From Anthopleura xanthogrammica (Eukaryota > Cnidaria > Anthozoa > Actiniaria > Actiniidae), in contig OZ025206.1 of NCBI GenBank assembly GCA_964019055.1, forward strand, positions 18,896,860 to 18,960,859: a stretch of 64,000 nt of DNA, given 5' to 3'. Each line of letters begins with the position of its first letter. Positions within the stretch are counted from its first letter, which is position 1. Under the pieces are notes generated by a model. That model was not told where the DNA came from and made no database searches. It saw nothing but the letters and a program-made list of their open reading frames with translations. Made by a program: the position numbers and the translations under genes. Shown one piece after another: positions 39,969 to 48,900 of the stretch.

Positions 39969-42900
39969 GTGGTTTATTTCAACTTTTGTCTGACATGACT
40001 TTTTACAGAAGATTGCGGAAATATGGCATAATTTCTATTATTATTTTTATTATTATTAATGATAATATTATAAAAAAGACAAGGGACACTGGGATGCATG
40101 GATTCATTGATTATTGAGGTGATATATCAACGCGTGACTGTATGATGGACGTATTAAACTGTTTTATATCTACTGACTTAGCTTCTTCTTGCAGATAAAT
40201 GGCTTGTACTGTCCACAAGCAACATCCCTCCACGCGGCTCGGCTGGGGACCAACTCTACGCAAGATTTAGCATCTGTGGAAAAAAGTACTCGAACATTTT
40301 ACATAATGTGTTGAATATGTTTTGTCAAACAAATGAATCCAAAACACCATATTTTGATCTTACATACTAGAATGTACGGTATGTGTGAGGTATAGCAAGT
40401 AAGCCAAGTGAATGCAAGGACAATAGCAAGCTTATCCTATGTGGAAATTTTACAGCAGCTTGGTACTTCGAACAGTTCGAAGTCTTTCACGTGACGTACC
40501 CACTTAAATAGCTGGGTCTCAATCAGCTGATAAAAGTCTTTGAATCTCATTATCTGCTCCAAATGGTGGTCAAACACTGACCACCATGTGCTGTCAACCA
40601 GAAAGAATTCTATTGAAAACTTGTGATTCAGGTGATGAACATTCCACACGAGACAGGAAATGACGTCAAGTGAAACCCAGCTATAAGGCAGTTCACAGTT
40701 TAAGAATCGTTTAAGAATCAGTGCGCATGCGATTTTATCCCGAATTTCTCACCTTCTTTTGTTTAATTAAAAACAAAAGGTTTAAACAAAAGAAGGTGAG
40801 AAATTCGGGATAAAATTGCATGCGCACTGAAAAGGATTCTTAAACTGTGAACTGGCTTATACTCCGACCAGTTTCGAATTCTCTATTGCTCAGTGTTAGC
40901 CTCAATAGTATTTAATATATTCTTTAGTATTAGTGTTACCCCGTGGTAATGAGGTGAGGAATGTGTACGAATGAACAATATAATAGCTTTAGAATTTCAC
41001 GTGCTAAATATTTTACGCACGATCGAGGCTAAAACTGAGCAACAGAGAACTCGAAACTGGAGTCAGATATATATCAATATGTCAAAATATCTTAAAAGAT
41101 TTTCGATTTTCACATGTACGTTGTTTGAATTCCAGCAATGGCGTTTCGGCTGTAAGGGACCGTAACAAGGCAGGGGGCCCAGCTAGGTACGTGACCAAGC
41201 TAAAGGGCGCACAGCAAAACCAGAAGCAAACGAGGTCAATAATGATATTTAGAGGGCCCGGGCCCCTCCGGCTCCTCTCCTAGCTGCGTCCCTGATACAC
41301 CAGTCTTTGCAGAACCTTGCATCGCCGGGCTCTTAGTCATATTACACTGACGGCAAGGAATAAGTTGTGTTCATAAGTTGGCTTTACAACTAGATTGATT
41401 TACTTACTGGTTTTGTCTTTAGGATATCCAGAATCCCACCTGGTCACCACATATGGACTGCGATCACTCCAGTAAAATAACCGGTTCGACTGCCTGTCAT
41501 TCAACCCTATCCACAGGGAGCCCACTGAGTTAACTAGGGATTTTAATCTGTTGTCAATGTAGATTCGCTCATTGTTGGTTACGATACTTAACAAATCACC
41601 ACCTTGACTAGTACATGTAGCACGGGCGTCTGAAAACAAAAAATAATTTTAAGATAAATAGCGGTTGTTTACCGGACGAGACAGAAGGTTCAGATAGGGA
41701 AAACCTGAACCCGAGGCCCGTTTTCAAGGCCGAGGGTATAGTTTTCCCCTATTCGGACCGACTTTAGGATGCCGTAAATAACTTATTTCATTTTTCCCCA
41801 TTTAATTTTCCACTTACTTTTCAATTTGGAAACCGTTATCCCTGGATACCGGACCGCGGTCAGAGATAGGAAATGCCACCCACCCCAACAGCCAATCAGA
41901 ACGCATGATTTTTAGTATACCGGACCGTAAAGAATAACTAATAATAAGTTTTCTATTTTCTTTGCGCCTTCTCAGTTCTTTTAATGGGATTTTAAAATAG
42001 ATTATTTAGAGTTGGGAATTCCTTATTATCATTCATAATAAATTAATAATAAATTAATAATAAATTAATAATTCATTATTATGGACTACTTAGTGGATAT
42101 GACGTCATTGCACAATATGAAAATTGTCAACGTCACAAATTGGTTTCATATATGAAGATTTAACTAACTAAAAAGTTGGAAACCCCACTTGCAAACTTGA
42201 AAGTCTTTCCAAAGCGAAGGAGCTTGTTGAATGAGGGTTTATTAGGTCTTACGTGACGTTTGCAAAGAAATGTATGGAAAAATAGGTTGGTAGGCAAACT
42301 ATTGTCTACCTCCTGACATATTTTCCATATATTTTTTTTGTAAAAGCAGCCAACTTCGGTCGCCCATATCTTTGCCGCTATTCAATAAAACCACTTCAAA
42401 TTTTCCATTCTTACTAATTTTGGTAGGCTTTCTTTCAAATATCCTATTTTCGTTTTTGTTTGATTAAAATTTAAAATGTCACGCAAGACCTGATAAATTC
42501 TCATTGGTAAGGCATCTATTACGCTACTGACCTGCCCATATCTTGAGCTGATTGGTGTTAAATTGGTAACACGTGTTATCTGGTCCTTCTTCCCATCCTG
42601 ATTTACATTTACTCGACGTAGCTACAATCATAGAAAAATCATACAAATAAGCATCGTAAATAGATGCTAATTAATCATATAATGAAAAGTCGGTAATCAT
42701 TTACCTTGGCCCTCACATCCATAGATTTCTGTCCTCATGCAGATGGAATTGCTCCATGTTAACGGGTAGATCCTGATAAACCTACTGTTTATAGTCCCTG
42801 AAAGCATGATGTTGACGATCGCGTCTGAGGTAGTGCTGCCTGTTAGGATCTAAAACAATCAAAAGAGATAACAGACGTGGTAGGTTAATGTCGTCTTGTT

Positions 42901-45900
42901 TTACTGGATTTCTACGTACTTTTATTCCCAGCACAAAATAGAAAGTTTATGCAACGCGTTTCATACTGCTGTACTGGAAGAAACATACCGTCCCGTTACC
43001 AAAGAAACGATTTCGTGCGGTTATGGAACGGTACGGTCACGGTACATACAATGACAATTGACCAATCACATACTCAGCACGCGAGATTACTGCGCATCCA
43101 ATGAAAAAACGCTCGAATAAGGAACCAGTAGGAATAGACATCTTTAGCTAAGGCCTAATTGCTTGCAATTTCAGACGTGTCATTCCCTAGAGCATCATTT
43201 TTTTTAACGATCGAGGATGAGAAGACACATGAATATGGATACGACACAAACAAAAAATCTTATTCACAAGAGAATGACACGTGGTCTGAAATGGGAAAAC
43301 ATTACACCCAAGCTAAAGAAGTCTTTGTACTTCTATTTCATTTATTATTACATGAAAAACTGGATTTCAAAATTAATCCTTTATTTCACTCCGCTAATAC
43401 ACGCATCAAGCATTCCGCGCTACTGCTCTAAGCGCATGCTCAGGGGATTAAAAAGTGAGATAATATTTTGTAAAACATGTTATATTTTAGTTGTATTTTT
43501 CTTGTCAAACACAATTTTCATTAATTATTCAAGATCACGTACCGTTAAGCGAATTTTGAGTCAAATATACCAAAAACTTGCATATTTTACAAAATATTAT
43601 CCCACTTTTTAATCCCCTGAGCATGCGCTTAGAGCAGTAGCGCGGAATGCTTGATGCGTGTATAACACTTCATATTTCCACTTACTTACTTGGTAAGATT
43701 GCGTTCCGTTATTACCGTAGTTAATAAACGTTTTGCCATCATTTCCGTACCGCAGATAAAATGTTTTCACAAAATCACTTGACTTGGGCCTGCCTTGGAC
43801 TGCAATATGCGTTATTTGTCTGATAAGGCCAAGGTCTATTTGCAGATATTCACCCTGAAACAGTCAACAAAAACAATGAAAATAAAGGTATGAGATGAAG
43901 TGTAGAAATGGTCTTTTATAGCCAACAGCCAAGCTCTTATTAAGGTTCGGACACACGGTGCTACACTGCGCGCAATATTGCAGGCAATGTTGCTGAAGTA
44001 GGATAGTTTTCTACTTCAGCAACATTGCGTGCAACAAATTACATCATGTGACATGGCTCACAACATCGATTGCCTGCAACATTGTGCGCAATGTTGCACC
44101 GTGTGTCCGTAGCTTTATTATTTTATTATGAAAACCGTAAAAACTTTACTTTGTCAAAGCAGGTGATTTCTCTTCTCTCAGCCTGAACGAATTAGCCAGT
44201 CTATCAGCGAACATTTTGTTCGTAGTTCAATATTTACTAATTCCAAGTTTTCGGCTAACTCGAAAATAAAGAAAGTAAAACTCGTCATCAGTCGTGGAAA
44301 GATTCACCAAATAGCACATTTTGTCGTTGTTGGTGGAAAATACTTCGTTATGCATTGCGCGCCTAGATTCCAAATCACCAGGAACATTTGAGCAAGTTTT
44401 AGCGAGGGTTCCAGAGAATATTCCGTACAGGGAACCAAGAGTCTCTTGTTTTGACACAACGACTTAGGATAGAGCAAAGGAGAGCAAAGTCAAGTAACGC
44501 ACATAGCATTTTCTAGAATTAGAATATATAAAGCTACGGGCACATGGTGCAACATTGCGCGCAATCTTGCCGGCAATCGATGTTGCGAATCATGTCACAC
44601 GATGCAGTTTCTTGTACCCAGTGTTACTCGTACTTCAACAAAATTGCCTGCAATATTGCGCACAATGTTGCATGGTGTGTCCGCGCCTTAAAACCTCTTA
44701 TAGAGGCTTTGCACCATCACGTGATGGCAGCCATGACAGGAGGCAGGAAAAATTGAATCTGGTCTGATATGATTTACACGAGAAAGAATTCAGTTTCCCA
44801 GGGGGGAAAGAATCCATTGTTCCTGCCTCCTGTCATGGCTGCAATCACGTGATGGTGCAAAGCCTTTATACCTTTTTGTTATTTTTTGCACACCAAGCCC
44901 CTGACGTACTGCTAGATGGCTGCAATTTCAAACGCGCTTGTGATGGTATTGACTTGGAATCTTTAGAACTGCTAGCGGTGATCTGGGAGTCCGCTATCTG
45001 AAGGTTCTCCATACCTAGAGGGGAATTACACTGATCATAGCCTGGGGGAAAAACACGAGAATATTAGTATAGGAAATTATGTAAAACTGAGAACTTTCTT
45101 ATTAACATGCACTTATTTATTTGAAGGTTTTTACTGTCATGTGTAAATAGGTCTCCCGGGTGGGGTAACATTTGGGGAGAGCTTATAACCTCGAGGAAAA
45201 AGAGTCTGGGATAAAGAGAAAACGTTTATTTTTTTCCTTTTATTTTCCCGCGCAATTAATCTTTTACGTGTTATTTTGACCACCTCTAACAGTGGTGTAG
45301 CTAGGGTCCCATTTTAGTGCATTTTAGTATAGGCAAGAGCAACCAAGCAAAGCAAGGGAGCCATCTATTTCGTTCTGTTTCGTTTGCGTACACACGTGCT
45401 GCCTTTTTGCCTACGGCAGCTGTGCCACTGTCTGACAGCGTGCTCATTCGCTGAAAGAATTATCTTTATCTTCATATATGTATATAGATATTTACTGACC
45501 TCTGTTTCTTCTGCAAACGTACGTTCTCGTGTATGAACAGTTTGTTGTAGCCCATGTACCATTGCCAGTACTAGTCATTAGGACAGCACAGTCTTTATTC
45601 GCAGCAGCAGCATCATTTCCTGGTTCATTGGGTGACCAGTTCTTGTAGTCCACTGTAGATCTATCAATTTAACATGCAAATTTAAGACCGTTCAAAATCA
45701 AGAAAAAAAAGAAAGGAAGCAAAAAAAAAAGGACAATGTTAGCATAATACCTGTCATTCCAAACGAATAGCCCCTCCTTAGTAATATCATTCAGGCCAAG
45801 CCAGATGTTCCAAGCTCTCAAATCATTGAGCATTTGAAGTAGAAGTGTTTGTTCATCCTGACTGTGAATACTAACTAATTCAGCTCCCTTGGTGATCCTG

Positions 45901-48900
45901 CAGGAATCCCGAGCTTTACTCCAGGTTAGAGCCTGGGCTGGGTGGGTATTGAACTCGAGACACGAGTCACCAAAGGGTACCCAATTTGCCGGACATAAGT
46001 TTTTACCTATGAGAGAATGATAAGTGGTCACAGGGTTCGTGCTAGACAAAGTGCTCCACCCTCTGTTTATCGCTACCGGCGCTGATTTCTCAGTATAACA
46101 GATATTTCAATCAGTTAAGTCCCCACCCCCCCCCTCCCCGCCCTCCCCCCCTCCCCGCCCTCCGCTTCCCGGTGCCTGCCTGGGAAGTAGTTTGAACTTG
46201 TTCAGATCATTGTTTCTCAATCCGCACTGGAATGAAAATGGTGATATACATATACCATTCTGAGACCCCCCCCCCCCCAAATAAAATGAAATAGGATGAA
46301 TTGAAAAGCGGTTTGAAAGTGATCAGTTCCCATGTTTCCCATTCATTCAAAATCTGCTATAAGTGAATCAAATTATCTTACCATAGGGTTTCTCGCAAAT
46401 GTAGGTTCTTGCTTTACCGCAAAAGTTATCATTCCAAAAGCCACCCCAGTAGCCATTCATTATTTGAATACAATCTTCGTTTCCGCTATAATCGTTGGGT
46501 TCACCAGGAAACCAGTTGGTGTAGTTGACAGGGGATTTGTCGCCGACCCATACGTACGTTCCTTCAACGGCTTGATCATTAAGACCAATCCACATGGGCT
46601 GTATGAGTGAGAGGAAAAAAGAATAGCAAAACAGTGTCTTGCATAGTTGTGCCGTTACAGTGTACTCTGATTGGATAATAAAGGAATCTCGCGCGTAATA
46701 GCCTCCTGCGCAGCCGCTGTGAGGCGTTTCCGGTTCCCCTTATTCATCATTCACGGGAACCGGAAGAGACTCACAGTGGCTGCGCATGAGGCTATTGTTA
46801 ATTGATGTTAGCGAATCTTTTTCTATTCTCTCGTGGTCGTACCGTGTGAGATTATCTTTCTCATTTTTCTGCTCTAAAAGCCGTTATCTGCCATGCTATG
46901 CGCATATAATTAGTAGCCGCATCGCTACTAAAGAGTACAGTAGTGTTCGAAATTTTGCTTACAGAGCCCTTGCTGCACTTTGGAATGCAGCTTAATTTGG
47001 AGGACAAAACAATAGGTTTCCAATTTTATTTTCAAGAGATTGAAATTATTTGTTTTGTCCCCCAAATTGAGCTGCTTTGACGTCACGTTCAAAGGATCTA
47101 TTTGTGACTATAATACCCTTAAGGCTCATGGAGTTTACCTGGGTTAACATTCGTAGTCTGTAAGACAAAAAGTGTTGTTCGTCTGAATTATCCACCTTAA
47201 CAAGATAACCCCCTGATTCGCGACAATCCTTCATAGCCTCCGTCCATGTCTTTATGACCGTGGAGAACTTGTAGCAAGATGTTCCATAACTGTTCCATCC
47301 CGCTCCACAGTAGATAGGGGCTGATGAATAGAACGAAATTCAAACAATATATGATTTACTATTTAATATACTATTTAACAGATTACACACAGTAAACACG
47401 CCTGTAGCACGGTCTTATTAACGAACGCGCTCCATGTGTTACATCATATCGAGAGGAGGCACGCTCTCTAAAAAAGTAAATGTGATAAGAAAATGTGATA
47501 AAAAAATGAAAAAATAAAAAATAAAGGGAAAACACGAGGAAACCGCAAAAGCAATTTAAGTAGTTTAAAAAAAAAATTCTGGTTGCCCGCACCTGCCCCT
47601 TCTCAAGTCCTCCCCACGCCCCTGTTACATATACAAAATTAGGTCACTCCACCTGACGTTGCTGGAGGTATAACAGTTCCTTGTGTTGGCCAAGGAGCTC
47701 CTGCAATAAAAAAGTAATCGACTGTGATAAATATAAAATCTAAGCAAAGCGCAATATAAGAGCATTAAAAACGTATTTTTATCACGACATACCTAGGGAC
47801 CTTTTGCAAATATAGCTATATTCATTAGCACAGTATTCATCGTTCCAAAGCCCAGTACTAGACACCAGTTCCACGCAGTCTTCCCTTTTAAGAAAATTAT
47901 TAGGTTCTCCGGACCTCCAGTTGGTATAATTTGTCCTTGAGAATCCATCGGTCCAGTTAAAGTAGCTCTCATTAGCTCGATCGTTGTATCCGATCCAGAA
48001 ATGCTCATTGACAAACTGTCTCGTTTTTGACGTGATGAAGTTCTGCTCGACTTGATTAGCGATGCTAGTTAAATGCGCTCCAAAGGACTGACATTTAATC
48101 TCAGCGTCCTCCCAAGCCAGTCCTTTCACAGTCAAACTTCGAGCCACAAACTTGTAACAGCTGCCTGTGTTGGGTACCCAGCCTGACCGGCAACTCTGAG
48201 CTCCGACTGACATTGAAAACAAAATAGAAATATTTAAGATATACACCCTATAAAAGCCGACTCCCCCTCCCCTCCCCTCCCCCTCTCCATTTCTACCTGT
48301 CTCCAGTGTGGTGAAGAGGTTTCCGTCATTCGGCCATTTTTTAAACCAAGAATTCGTGAATTTCAGTCCCTCGTGTTTTACTTATTTTGAAGACCATGAT
48401 TCGTAATTTTACTTGGGTTTTCGTGAAAATTCTAAATCCTGAATCCTTGTATCAAGGTTTTTCATTAATCGTATTTTAATGATTCGTGGATTCATGAAAA
48501 ACTTGTCCTTCATTCATGATCGACCCCCTCCCCCTTCAACACTCTGTGTATCGCTAGGCAAGATACATTGGTGTTAGTACCGTGGTCTCAGAAATACCCG
48601 ACTCTTACCCCCCCCCCCCCCATCCACGTTATAAAGTGCGCACCCCCGCGCAGAGGAAGACGGAAATGGAAAACCAAAAATAGTACTCCTTTTCTTTTTG
48701 ACAGGTTTTCCGTACACTCCATCCTACTGAAGGAGTCTAGCAAATTATATGATATATCCAAAGGTGAGTGACAAGTTAATGCTTATTGAGTTCTTCGAGT
48801 TTGACCTGTGAATGTTTTCTTCGCCCAAGGAACTCTAGCGCATATTATGTTTCACATGAATGTAAACAAATACATCTTATATTTTAGAATAAATCGAATT

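Noticed and set aside
43217..43612. 131-codon plus ORF
   Set aside because: Runs across two MITEs in a gene A intron; no domain and no splice context.
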